Part shown: piece after piece, positions 39,575-39,728 of the stretch
How the letters are laid out: every line of letters starts with the position of its first letter
Numbering within the stretch: position 1 is the first letter of the stretch
Source of the DNA: Clostridiales bacterium
GTDB taxonomy: Bacteria; Bacillota; Clostridia; Oscillospirales; Oscillospiraceae
Direction of reading: 5' to 3'
Length of the DNA: 39,728 nucleotides
Assembly: GCA_022785125.1 (NCBI GenBank)
Contig: JALFRA010000034.1
Coordinates: 1-39,728, forward strand
Made by a program: the position numbers and the translations under genes
The notes under the pieces: generated by a model
Database searches by the model: none
What the model was told of the DNA's origin: nothing
The model's input: the letters and a program-made list of their open reading frames with translations, nothing else

Positions 39575-39728
39575 TTAATACCGGAAAAAGCCGATGCCGG
39601 TCTTGCGGCCCAGCTTGCCGGCGCGCACCATCTTCCGCAGCAGCAGAGAGGCGCGGTACTTGGGATCGTGAGTCTCGTTGTACAGGGTGTCCATGATGGC
39701 CAGGCACACGTCCAGGCCGATCAGATCG
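39575..39728 (-). CDS. hbd: 3-hydroxybutyryl-CoA dehydrogenase, C-terminal fragment
   Basis: The window ends inside this gene. The visible C-terminal ~50 residues read [20 protein letters not shown], then [20 protein letters not shown] and [10 protein letters not shown], which match the end of clostridial Hbd (compare GLDV.LAIM...Y....D.KY.....L..MV.AG.LGRK.G.GF). Hbd oxidises (S)-3-hydroxybutyryl-CoA or reduces acetoacetyl-CoA in butyrate metabolism. It reads toward the nitroreductase gene and has its own terminator. Its upstream partners (perhaps thl, crt) lie outside the window. Confidence 0.9.
   Translation of the reverse strand, partial: DLIGLDVCLAIMDTLYNETHDPKYRASLLLRKMVRAGKLGRKTGIGFFRY

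Overview
The window looks like chromosome from a high-GC, butyrate-type anaerobic clostridium, probably an Oscillospiraceae gut organism of the Flavonifractor/Intestinimonas kind. That placement is inferred from gene content: a minimal SufCB pair, a bifurcating-type EtfAB with an acyl-CoA dehydrogenase, a butyryl-CoA:acetate CoA-transferase relative, a clostridial 3-hydroxybutyryl-CoA dehydrogenase tail, and Gram-positive ribosome binding sites. No rRNA gene is present to confirm it.

Layout. 1-299: array of hairpins bounded by a 19-bp inverted repeat. 359-3984: RlmA-like rRNA methyltransferase, ferritin-like protein, sufC-sufB and an overlapping PaaI-type thioesterase. 4175-5880: zinc-dependent phospholipase C-like protein and a secreted stalk-domain protein. 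6086-10996: leftward branched-chain amino acid ABC transporter operon livKHMGF behind a consensus promoter set inside an inverted repeat. 11139-11861: SDR reductase. 11985-12060: tRNA-Val(GAC), into whose 3' end a 6.8-kb element has integrated.

The element (12038-18830, between 25-bp direct repeats) encodes a tyrosine integrase, an AT-rich XRE repressor, small DNA-binding proteins including an excisionase, a P4-type primase-helicase, an iteron-rich putative origin, a zinc-ribbon protein and a lipoprotein. It has no relaxase, capsid or packaging gene that I can recognise. Its order resembles a minimal phage satellite (PICI/P4-like). Two opposed consensus-like promoters between the repressor and excisionase genes are arranged as near mirror images and look like a bistable switch.

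18996-23420: a leftward SSS-family symporter, a VWA protein, a MoxR ATPase and a radical SAM protein. 23452-35484: a leftward catabolic operon of about 12 kb reading caiB-like, caiB-like, BCCT transporter, caiB-like, caiB-like, etfB, etfA, acyl-CoA dehydrogenase, MaoC-type hydratase, acetate CoA-transferase. A good sigma-54 (-24/-12) promoter precedes it at 35551-35566. Divergent to it is an 893-residue regulator made of two complete sigma-54 activator modules in one chain, the first with a degenerate GAFTGA loop. A ferredoxin-nitroreductase fusion follows, and the window ends inside an hbd gene.

The catabolic genes fit uptake of a betaine- or carnitine-like compound, activation to a CoA thioester, and reduction, hydration or beta-elimination of an enoyl-CoA with electrons passing through EtfAB. 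Each neighbouring caiB pair has one member with the catalytic aspartate and one without, which suggests two heteromeric CoA-transferases.
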